Assembly (NCBI RefSeq): GCF_000316575.1
Contig: NC_019682.1
Span: 3,470,001-3,534,000 of the forward strand
Reading direction: 5' to 3'
DNA length: 64,000 nucleotides
Source of the DNA: Calothrix sp. PCC 7507
GTDB taxonomy: Bacteria > Cyanobacteriota > Cyanobacteriia > Cyanobacteriales > Nostocaceae
Shown: in pieces, positions 44,873-52,821 of the stretch
Layout: each line of letters opens with the position of its first letter
Numbering within the stretch: position 1 is the stretch's first letter
Notes under the pieces: generated by a model
Told to the model about the DNA's origin: nothing
The model's database searches: none
What the model saw: only the letters and a program-made list of their open reading frames with translations
Position numbers and translations under genes: made by a program

Positions 44873-45793
44873 ATGACTCGACAACCCCATGACCAATTTG
44901 CAAAGGAATATCTAGAAGAATTGTTAAGCTCTTTAGGTAGGGTAGAAACCAGCAAAGATGTTAAAAGCGAAGTTCGTGAGATAGATGTTTGGTTTGTTCC
45001 CAGCGCATCCCCATCTAATGCATCAGAATTGGGATTATTGGCAAAAATGGCTGCAACTAGCTGTCTATTTGAACCATTTCGTAATTCTCCCAGTGAAGGG
45101 GAGATTAGGAGTTGTTTGTTAAAGTTATATACAGTTCATGGAGATTTATTGCGACAAGCGAAAAGGGAAAAACGCTCTTTATCAGAGGGTGAATTACCCT
45201 GTTTATGGATTTTAACTCCTTCTTGTTCTCCTAGAATGCTCAACGGATTTGGAGCGAAAATTCAAGAGTCAGAAAATTGGGTTGAAGGGGTTTATTTTCT
45301 GCCAGAATTTTTTAAAGGAGCCATTATAGCTATTAATCAGTTACCTGTTCTTGAAGATACTCTCTGGTTAAGGGTGTTGGGGAAAGGAAGGACGCAAAAA
45401 CAGGCTGTAGAAGAGTTGGTTCAACTGTCAGAAGGAAGCTCTAGATGGGATCAACTGCTAGAGATTTTAGCTTCTTGGCGCAAAAATATAGAGGTGAAAG
45501 ATAATGTAAGTGACGAGGAAAGGGAGTTGATTATGAACTTATCACCAGCTTATCTTAAGCAACGGGAAGAATGGCGACGAGAAGGACTGCAAGAAGGACG
45601 ACAAGAAGGACTGCAAGAAGGAGAGAAGAAGGTACTACTGCGGTTACTCAGGCGACGCTTTGGGGACATTGCTCCTGATTTAGAGCAGAGAATTATCAGT
45701 TTATCGATTCCCCAGTTGGAGTCCTTGGTAGATGCTCAGTTAGATTTTTCTAGTTTAGATGATTTAGCAACCTGGTTGTCAGCACACAGTTAA
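44873..45793 (+). CDS. DUF4351 domain protein (Rpn/transposase-like nuclease relative)
   Basis: A 306-aa protein. The N-terminal MTRQPHDQFAKEYLEELLSS and EVREIDVWFVPSA match cyanobacterial proteins annotated as DUF4351 or Rpn-family putative nucleases. The middle is a helical region (SRWDQLLEILASWRKNIEVK), then a Glu/Gly/Gln repeat (REGLQEGRQEGLQEGEKK) and the DUF4351 tail LLRLLRRRFGDIAPDLEQRI to LDDLATWLSAHS. Rpn proteins promote recombination; whether this one does is unknown. Start ATG at 44873, no partner gene. Confidence 0.82.
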   Translation: MTRQPHDQFAKEYLEELLSSLGRVETSKDVKSEVREIDVWFVPSASPSNASELGLLAKMAATSCLFEPFRNSPSEGEIRSCLLKLYTVHGDLLRQAKREKRSLSEGELPCLWILTPSCSPRMLNGFGAKIQESENWVEGVYFLPEFFKGAIIAINQLPVLEDTLWLRVLGKGRTQKQAVEELVQLSEGSSRWDQLLEILASWRKNIEVKDNVSDEERELIMNLSPAYLKQREEWRREGLQEGRQEGLQEGEKKVLLRLLRRRFGDIAPDLEQRIISLSIPQLESLVDAQLDFSSLDDLATWLSAHS

Positions 45794-45913
45794 TTTCAAG
45801 TCGAGCTAAGAGGTTGTTTGAAAAGTGGTCGGCTGTGATTTTAGGCACTTGGCGATCGCTTTCATCAATTGCCCCTACTGCGTGCAGTTTTGCGTCAGTA
45901 CTATCAACAAAAA

Positions 45914-45931
45914 AGCCTGCATAAGCAGGCT
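45914..45931 (-). terminator. Terminator of the cellulose-synthase transcript
   Basis: AGCCTGC (45914-45920) and GCAGGCT (45925-45931) form a 7-bp GC-rich stem with loop ATAA. On the minus strand it is followed by a run of T (complement of AAAAAA at 45908-45913). It lies just beyond the stop of bcsA. Confidence 0.75.
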
Positions 45932-45968
45932 AAGACCAGAATTAAGTGTAGTGTGTCAAGCTACGGCA

Positions 45969-48581
45969 CTACAGAAGTTGTAAAAGTTCTTTAATTTTCG
46001 TGTCTTGGCGCTGCTTGAATTTTTCCGGAAAATGGAACTCGATCGCTATCTTACCGCTTGGTTGTTCTTCAACTGTGGCAACTTCGGCAACAAATCGGCT
46101 AGATGAGGGATTATCAGCATCCTGATTCAATAACAAACCAACCAATGGTTTGACAGTCCGCATTGTGTGTAAGTCCTGTTGTCCCAGAACTTTGTCAGAT
46201 GATAAGGCTTTGGTATCCTCTAATTCCAAGCGTAAACCTGTCACCCCTAATTCTGTTGCCACTCCAGAAAACAGATGACCATCCCAGTAGAGTTGACTTG
46301 CAGTGTGAACTTGCTTGCGGACTTTTTTGCGGTTGGTTCTTTGGATGTCACGCAAGGAACGAGTGAGACTGGTAGCTAAAAATCCAAAAGAAGCCATTGG
46401 TTGATCTACATCCGCTCGCTTCTGGGAATACCATTCCCGCACATCAGAATATAAAACTAGTGTGAGAGCATCAAGTTGGGCGCGATTGGGATTGACAAAA
46501 TCAATTGCCAGCAGTGTTTCTGTATCATTAACAGGAGATACGCGGATAATTCGCGCTGTGAGAGAGGCGCTAGCGGTGAAATCTCCCATGATTTCGATTT
46601 CTACTTCGTCTGGTAAATTGGGCCAAGATTCCAAAGAAATTAAAGCACCAGTTTCGGAGATATTTACCGTCTCGCCCATGATAACTTGGTCATTGCTAGA
46701 AATAATCACAGTTAGCGATCGCTGCAACCGGTGAGCCGAACGTACTTGTGGTTGTTCAAAACCAACTAACAAAGCAGCTACCAGTAACACCAAGTTAAAA
46801 CCAGACCACATGGTATTAACTAAGACAGCTTGCCAATCTTCAGGGCGTAGTAGTAGCCAATAAGGGACAGCCAGTAAAGAGGAAATCACCACTCCCGCTA
46901 CTATTAACAAACCACGCATCGACTCCCAGTCAAATGTGCGCTGAGTAACAGATATCCCTTTGTCAGTAACATTGAACGAACCCATCTTCGGGTTAATCAG
47001 CGCTAATAACGTCACCCACCCAGCCTGGAACGCCATTGCAAACTCAAAGATTTCATTCCAGAAAGAGAACCGGACACGTTTGTAGATGATGAAATTAGCA
47101 AAAAGAGAGAGCAATATGTGTGGTATTGCATAGGCTAAGGTTTCTAAACCCAAACCTTGGACAGAATTAATGCCAAATAATAAAAATAGCGTGGGAGCAA
47201 CTGCATATACTAATCGAGGATACCCATACAAAAAGTGAGAAGTCGCACTTAAATAACAAATCCGCTGGGCTAATGTCAGCTTCAACTTCCGGTTAAAAAA
47301 GGGATTTTCCAGTCGCAGTATTTGCGCCATTCCTCTCGCCCAGCGCACTTGTTGACCCACATAAGAAGAAAACGTTTCTGGCGCCAAGCCAGCCACCATA
47401 ATTTTGTCGTAATATACCGACCTATAACCTAGTGAATGCAACCGCAGGGCTGTATGACAATCTTCCGTAACCGTTTCTACGGCAATTCCCCCAACTTCTA
47501 GAAGATGGGATTTGCGGATTAAGGCTGCTGAACCACAGAAAAAGGCAGCATTCCAAAAATCGTTACCTTTTTGTAGCACCTTATAGAACAACTCATTACC
47601 CACCGGAATTCTCCCGTCGGTAAACAAATTGCGCTCGAAGGGGTCAGGATTATAGAACCAGTGAGGCGTTTGCACAAACGACACTTTCGGGTCGAAAAAG
47701 AAGCCCGCTGTATGTAGGATAAATTGGCGTGATGGGATGTGGTCACAATCCAAAATCATCACTAAATCGCCACCAGTTTTATGCAGCGCCGTGTTGATAT
47801 TACCAGCCTTGGCGTGGTCGTTATTGTCCCGCGTCATGTGTATGCAACCGAGTTCCTGGCACATTTGCCGCAGTTCTTCCCGTCTAGCGCTAAACTTTTC
47901 TCGCCGTGGGTCGTCTTCTTTGTATCTTTCTGGACGACCATCATCGAGGACATAAACCTTTTTTTTCCCAGTACTATAGTCACACGCTAAGGCTGCTAGT
48001 GCCGTCTTGCGGACAATCTCAACGTCTTCATTATAAGTTGGGATATAAATATCAACATTGAACCATTCTGCTTCCGGAATAGCGGAAAGATTGACTGGTT
48101 GGCGTTCTTTGATTTTGAGGGTTTGAAAGTATGCCAACACCAATGTCAAAATGGCATAGAGTTCTGCCGCAAATAATAATACACAAGCCGTACTGTTAAT
48201 CCAACCATCAAAGTTGAGGGTGTAGCTAGTGCGGTAGTACAGATAACGGAGAGTGGTGACTAAACTTAGCCACACTAAAAATAAGTGATAATACTGACTG
48301 CGATCAGCAGAAGATTCTTTATCCTCAGCTTTGATCACTAACTGACCAAGTAGCACTAGAAAGACGGCTATTACACCCTGTTGCCATACTTCTATCGGGG
48401 TAATAATCAGCGGGATTGAAAGCACCACTAACAACAGAGAAAGCAACTTTAACTGTTTTATACCCGCTTTTTTGAGAGTGCGGTCAAAGAATCTGGGAGT
48501 AAGGTCAATCAGCCAGCTACTCAAATTGAGGTTTTGGCGATCGCTTTGTTTACGAGGCGGTTTGTATGAAGAAGAGGACAT
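45969..48581 (-). CDS. bcsA: Cellulose synthase catalytic subunit (UDP-forming), BcsA with PilZ
   Basis: Inner-membrane processive glycosyltransferase (GT2) polymerising UDP-glucose to cellulose and translocating it. The 870-aa protein has N-terminal membrane helices, the catalytic motifs LDDGRPE at about 210, DCDHIPS at about 275, TEDCHTAL at about 371 and QVRWARG at about 412, then more helices and a PilZ domain: RSAHR (R-xxx-R) at about 613 and NISETG at about 640 for c-di-GMP. After PilZ a further section at about 745-870 (RKKVR, ELGVTG) looks like a second, degenerate PilZ. c-di-GMP activation is expected. It is the last gene of the minus-strand cluster. Confidence 0.94.
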   Translation of the reverse strand: MSSSSYKPPRKQSDRQNLNLSSWLIDLTPRFFDRTLKKAGIKQLKLLSLLLVVLSIPLIITPIEVWQQGVIAVFLVLLGQLVIKAEDKESSADRSQYYHLFLVWLSLVTTLRYLYYRTSYTLNFDGWINSTACVLLFAAELYAILTLVLAYFQTLKIKERQPVNLSAIPEAEWFNVDIYIPTYNEDVEIVRKTALAALACDYSTGKKKVYVLDDGRPERYKEDDPRREKFSARREELRQMCQELGCIHMTRDNNDHAKAGNINTALHKTGGDLVMILDCDHIPSRQFILHTAGFFFDPKVSFVQTPHWFYNPDPFERNLFTDGRIPVGNELFYKVLQKGNDFWNAAFFCGSAALIRKSHLLEVGGIAVETVTEDCHTALRLHSLGYRSVYYDKIMVAGLAPETFSSYVGQQVRWARGMAQILRLENPFFNRKLKLTLAQRICYLSATSHFLYGYPRLVYAVAPTLFLLFGINSVQGLGLETLAYAIPHILLSLFANFIIYKRVRFSFWNEIFEFAMAFQAGWVTLLALINPKMGSFNVTDKGISVTQRTFDWESMRGLLIVAGVVISSLLAVPYWLLLRPEDWQAVLVNTMWSGFNLVLLVAALLVGFEQPQVRSAHRLQRSLTVIISSNDQVIMGETVNISETGALISLESWPNLPDEVEIEIMGDFTASASLTARIIRVSPVNDTETLLAIDFVNPNRAQLDALTLVLYSDVREWYSQKRADVDQPMASFGFLATSLTRSLRDIQRTNRKKVRKQVHTASQLYWDGHLFSGVATELGVTGLRLELEDTKALSSDKVLGQQDLHTMRTVKPLVGLLLNQDADNPSSSRFVAEVATVEEQPSGKIAIEFHFPEKFKQRQDTKIKELLQLL

Positions 48582-48858
48582 TTTGAATCTTAAATTTTAA
48601 ATTTGGGACTTTGTTAGGGTGGTCAGATCCCCGACTTCTTCAAGAAGTCGGGGATCTCAAATCACTAAATATTTACCAACTCAGTGCTGAGTGCCTATAG
48701 GCTTTGAGTAAATTTAAGAAGTACTCAGTACTTTCGCACAGGGCGTAAAAGCCCCGCCCCTTGTGGACGGAATCTTCTTATAGAGAGAAGGTTGATACCA
48801 CGCTCTCATTGTGGGCGGTCTTTTAACTCAGCACTCAGCACTTTTAACTCAGCACTCT
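48582..48858. repeat. Spacer with dispersed palindromes between bcsB and bcsA
   Basis: A 16-bp perfect palindromic pair AGATCCCCGACTTCTT (48625-48640) and AAGAAGTCGGGGATCT (48642-48657); a GGGCGTAAAAGCCCCGCCCC repeat at about 48742-48761; and AACTCAGCACT heptamer-type repeats at about 48825-48860. Whether bcsA has its own promoter here is unknown. Confidence 0.6.
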
Positions 48859-51219
48859 TCATTTCCCATCGCCAGGAGTCAGGCGTTTGAGATACAACTG
48901 AGCAATGCCATAGAGGAGAAGGGATATACCCACAATCCCTAGAGGTAAAAATAGCCAGTTTTCTTGTAAAAACCGCGATGCCTTACTGAGGATAGTTGTA
49001 TTTTCCAAACGACGAGTTGAGGGGGCGCTTTGGAAAAACTCTAGTTGATAGGCGTCGGGATTATAAGCAGAGGGATTTTTCTGATCGCTACTAATTAACA
49101 CCGTATCTTTCTTCAGTTGGAAAAACCACGGGTCTTGATTGAGGACTTGTTGCACTCGTTCCAAACCTGTATCAGTTTGAGCCGTTAAAGCCAAAATTAC
49201 ACGACTGTTATTCCAAGGAGAAATTATTTGCTTAATCATCCCTTGGGAATCCTGGGGCGTTTGAATCGCCGCCTGGGCTGATAAGCGGGAAAATGGTTGA
49301 GTTAAATTCAAACCACTAGACTGAAATACTTCGGGGATAGGAAACTTTTCCCTTGTACCAATTACTACTAAATGGTCATTCTTCCGGACTGTGTCAGGTA
49401 ATGCATCTGGAGTATAAACATCTAATTTGACAGAATCTGCTTGACTCAATCTTCCTAAACGTTCGCTAAACGCTAACAGAGTCAACACATCCGTTTTAGA
49501 AGGATTTTGCGGCAATACGATCGCCGTTTGGGATAAATCTTGAGGTGCCGCAAACGGAAAACCAAACTTCAACAGGTTCAAATCTGGTAGCTGTGCCGAA
49601 ATTTCCCGCTTCAAGTCAAAGCTAGTATCAGAATGCACCGTACCTGTAAGTTGTTGATCGGGAGGCTGGAGACAGTTTTGTTTGTCAAACGGCTCCCGAG
49701 AGTTCATCCGGAAAAACACTTGCAGTTTAGAATTGGGCTTAACCAAGTTTTCCGGCAAATTTACCTTGAGGTTTTTGCGAGTTACACCCGATTCTGAGTC
49801 AAGTCGCGCCCCACCAATGAACACACCATCAAGTAATACTTCTATAGCAGAGGTTCTGGGGTTAATCTGTGGCCCATAGCTATAAACTAGGTTCATGGAA
49901 CTGCCCCGCACAAACCTATCATCAGGTAAGGCACGGAAATCAATTTCTACTGGCGGTGCAGCAGCACCACGGACGGTGACATCAGCAAAGGGATCACCGT
50001 TCACCTGAGTTTTGATGTCGCTGAGTTTAAAAGCATCTTGCTCTGGTAAATAACGCGGCCACTTTCGGGGTGGAGGTGTTGGCGCTTCATTAAGTTTATC
50101 AACTAAAATCACCTGACCTGTGCCCATTTTCCGGACATCAGGCTGTGCCAAAAACTGCGTCGCTTTGGCAACTGCTTTAGTGCTATTACCAGTGGCAATT
50201 AAAATTGGTACATCACTTTTTTCGGCTTTCGTGACAATTAATACCCCTGTGTCTTCAGGTATGGCATTATTATTGCGATCGAGAATTTGCGAACCGATGA
50301 CTTTTAGAGGCAAATTTTTCAAAGCAGCTAGAGCCGGTTGCTCGCCAGGAGTACCGATGATTACCAGGCGATCGCTTGGCTTCACATCCACTACATCAGA
50401 CACTAAGTTCGTCTTCATAGCCCGAAAATCTGCTAATCTGCCCAATGTCGTTTGTAAGCGAGCTGCTGTAGTCAACCAATCCTGACTGACTTGGTTAGGT
50501 TGCAAGTAAACAATTTGGTTAGGATCTAAGCCAAGTTCGTCAAAAAAGGGATAGGGATAGCGGCTAAAGTTGAGAGGAATGGGCTGCTGTTGATAGTTAA
50601 AAACTAATTTGGAATCCGGCAAAATTTCTGTCCACAAATCTGGACTACTCGGATCACTACATTCTAAAGAGTTATTTTGCTGCGCCACAATTGTCAATTC
50701 ATTGTAGTCCTGAACTAACTTCGGCGGGATATTAAACAGTACTTGACCAACTTGAGACTGTTTGCGGTTAAGTGGCACACTGCCTACACTAGTACCGTTA
50801 ACTAAGATAGTTAGACTAGAGCGATTAGCATATAGTGCTGGTGAGTGTTGAAAGCGGATCAAAGCTTGCACCTTACCCTGATCCAGTTTCCAATTACGGG
50901 GACGGGTAAACGCCAGGCGACCTTCTGAATAAACGCCCCGCAAGCGCATACGATTGCCTACAATCGGACTGCGATTAAATTCTAGAGTATAAGGTATGAG
51001 ATTTTTTGCTGATGCCGCTGGAGTTTTCAGCTTTTGTGTATCTTTTTCAGGTGTTGTTGCTTGTGCCAACAAAATAGCTGATTTTTGAGAATCTTGCTGT
51101 TGTAAATTTCCTCTGCTTTGAGCTTGTGCGCTTAATAAGGAATTAGGAAAAAGTAATAAGCAGGAAGTCAATAGAATTACTTTTTTACTTGTTTGAGAAA
51201 TGGTAAATGACGGCTTCAT
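48859..51219 (-). CDS. bcsB: Cellulose synthase regulatory subunit BcsB
   Basis: Periplasmic, membrane-anchored partner of BcsA that guides the nascent glucan. The 786-aa protein has a signal peptide (ILLTSCLLLFPNSLLSAQAQ) and the BcsB fold: MRLRGVYSEGRLAFTRPRNW, LRHSPALYANRS-like HSPALYANRSSLTILVNGTS, YNELTIVAQ, then repeated carbohydrate-binding and flavodoxin-like modules, for example VRGSSMNLVYSYGPQINPRT. A C-terminal transmembrane helix (WLFLPLGIVGISLLLYGIAQ) anchors it, as the BcsA-BcsB complex requires. It lies upstream of bcsA in transcription direction, with about 280 bp between them. Confidence 0.92.
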   Translation of the reverse strand: MKPSFTISQTSKKVILLTSCLLLFPNSLLSAQAQSRGNLQQQDSQKSAILLAQATTPEKDTQKLKTPAASAKNLIPYTLEFNRSPIVGNRMRLRGVYSEGRLAFTRPRNWKLDQGKVQALIRFQHSPALYANRSSLTILVNGTSVGSVPLNRKQSQVGQVLFNIPPKLVQDYNELTIVAQQNNSLECSDPSSPDLWTEILPDSKLVFNYQQQPIPLNFSRYPYPFFDELGLDPNQIVYLQPNQVSQDWLTTAARLQTTLGRLADFRAMKTNLVSDVVDVKPSDRLVIIGTPGEQPALAALKNLPLKVIGSQILDRNNNAIPEDTGVLIVTKAEKSDVPILIATGNSTKAVAKATQFLAQPDVRKMGTGQVILVDKLNEAPTPPPRKWPRYLPEQDAFKLSDIKTQVNGDPFADVTVRGAAAPPVEIDFRALPDDRFVRGSSMNLVYSYGPQINPRTSAIEVLLDGVFIGGARLDSESGVTRKNLKVNLPENLVKPNSKLQVFFRMNSREPFDKQNCLQPPDQQLTGTVHSDTSFDLKREISAQLPDLNLLKFGFPFAAPQDLSQTAIVLPQNPSKTDVLTLLAFSERLGRLSQADSVKLDVYTPDALPDTVRKNDHLVVIGTREKFPIPEVFQSSGLNLTQPFSRLSAQAAIQTPQDSQGMIKQIISPWNNSRVILALTAQTDTGLERVQQVLNQDPWFFQLKKDTVLISSDQKNPSAYNPDAYQLEFFQSAPSTRRLENTTILSKASRFLQENWLFLPLGIVGISLLLYGIAQLYLKRLTPGDGK

Positions 51220-51366
51220 AGTGCAGTGCGATTATTGTGAATGACCTTATTTTGATTAAGAATAAATACTCAATAGAACTCTGTTCTTTTATAACTCAAA
51301 AATTTTCATATCACTTTATTTATAAACAACAAAAACTTTTTTTAAACAGTGAGCGTAGTCGAACTG

Positions 51367-52629
51367 CTAATTAACTTGTATGAGTTGAATGGGCAATGAG
51401 TCTGGAGGTAGTAACCCTAACCAAGCTAAATTTTGGGTGTAATAAGCTGAGTCATCACCCCATATTCCTTGTTTGTATTGAGGGAGTAATTTTTTTAGCA
51501 GCAGTTCTTGTGCTAAAGCTGGTTTTACTAACCGCATAGCAGCATAGAACATGGCATATTGAGATGTGGCTTCATAATCTACTAATGGTTTTCCTTGGAG
51601 ATCGATCCGTGCTGGTAAACGTGATTGTTGAGTCCACAATTTTTGTAGATGCTGAGTCGATTGCTGCAAATAACGCCGCGCTTGTGGTGAATTGAACCAG
51701 GCGGCATCAAGTGATAAACGCCACCAAACTCGATAAGCGTCAAAGCTATACAAGCTCTGAAGATTGCTTGATTGGGGGACGATTTGGAATTGACCAGTTT
51801 TGATATCTAGAGCCACCCAATCACTAGGCAAACCAACGGTAGAAAGCCGCGTCGAATTTTCCAGGATTTCGTAACTGGTATCAACTAAACTCAACCATTC
51901 ACGGGCGGGATCAACTTGTGCAAATATGCGAAAAGCATAAGGTGCGAGATATGAGGGATTGAGGTAAAGGGTGGATTCATTAGGAATAAATGCTGCTTTC
52001 GGTCCTGGTAGAAGATAGCGCTTACCTCCGTATCCTGGGGCGCTGGAAAGGTTCCATAAATCCTGTAGTTTTGTTTTTGCCAATTCCAAGTATTCAGGAC
52101 GATTCCAGCGGCGTGAAGCCAAAATCAGGGCAGTAATCGCATCGATATCACCATCGCTAGCGAAGTTGCTATCGATGACACCCCAATTACCATCTGGCTT
52201 TTTTCCCCATTTCCAAGCCCATAGACTGTCTGTGCGTTTGCCATTCTGTTGTCGAAAGAGATTATTTTCAGACCACTTTAAAGTTTTGGCAAAAGTTTCG
52301 GGGTCATCAATAAGTACAGAACGCAGCATGGCATAGGCTTGACCTTCACTAGTTGAGCGATCGCTCGCTTCAAAGTCAATTACCCGCCCATCACTTTGGA
52401 TAAATCTCCGTCGGTAGCTGTCCCAGCTTTCGGCTAGTAAGTCCCGATTTGGGGTAGATTGGGGTAGAGCCGCCAAAAATACCGACAAATTTTCACCACT
52501 ACCAGGAGTAGTGACGTTTGGTACGGGAGTCTGATTATTCAGTGTTTTAGGATCGACTGAATAACCAGAAACACATGCATAGAGATTGATCAGGCTGGCA
52601 ATAATCGCCACTTTTGGGAGATACCGCAT
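51367..52629 (-). CDS. Glycosyl hydrolase family 8 endoglucanase of the cellulose locus
   Basis: Periplasmic or secreted endo-beta-glucanase of the BcsZ/CMCax type needed for proper cellulose export. Starting at the ATG at 52629 (about 420 aa) gives a lipoprotein-like signal, IASLINLYACVSG, with candidate lipobox Cys. A longer start at 52686 is unlikely because its codons fall in a CCCAGTCCCCAGTCCC repeat. GH8 motifs: STSEGQAYAMLRSVL with the general-acid Glu at about 96, WKWGKKPDGNWG and DSNFASDGDIDAITALILAS with the catalytic Asp, then LNPSYLAPYAFRIFA. It sits between bcsB and the TPR gene in the cluster. Confidence 0.9.
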   Translation of the reverse strand: MRYLPKVAIIASLINLYACVSGYSVDPKTLNNQTPVPNVTTPGSGENLSVFLAALPQSTPNRDLLAESWDSYRRRFIQSDGRVIDFEASDRSTSEGQAYAMLRSVLIDDPETFAKTLKWSENNLFRQQNGKRTDSLWAWKWGKKPDGNWGVIDSNFASDGDIDAITALILASRRWNRPEYLELAKTKLQDLWNLSSAPGYGGKRYLLPGPKAAFIPNESTLYLNPSYLAPYAFRIFAQVDPAREWLSLVDTSYEILENSTRLSTVGLPSDWVALDIKTGQFQIVPQSSNLQSLYSFDAYRVWWRLSLDAAWFNSPQARRYLQQSTQHLQKLWTQQSRLPARIDLQGKPLVDYEATSQYAMFYAAMRLVKPALAQELLLKKLLPQYKQGIWGDDSAYYTQNLAWLGLLPPDSLPIQLIQVN

Positions 52630-52821
52630 CTTGGGGACTGGGGATTGGGGATTGGGGACTAGGGATAAGGGGGATGAGGGAGACAAATCAATTCAAAACT
52701 TGTACTGAGCTTGTAGAAGTATTCACAATGAAGAATCCATCCTGCTGTCTCCTGCCCAATCACTAATATTGTTCCCTTGTAGGTATTTAGAATTAACTTG
52801 ATGAAGAAATTTGGGCGATCG
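52630..52821. repeat. Spacer with CCCAGTCCC repeats in the cellulose cluster
   Basis: CCCAATCCCCAGTCCCC-type repeats at about 52630-52680 on the complement (GGGGATTGGGGACT), plus AT-rich sequence. No gene. Confidence 0.5.
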
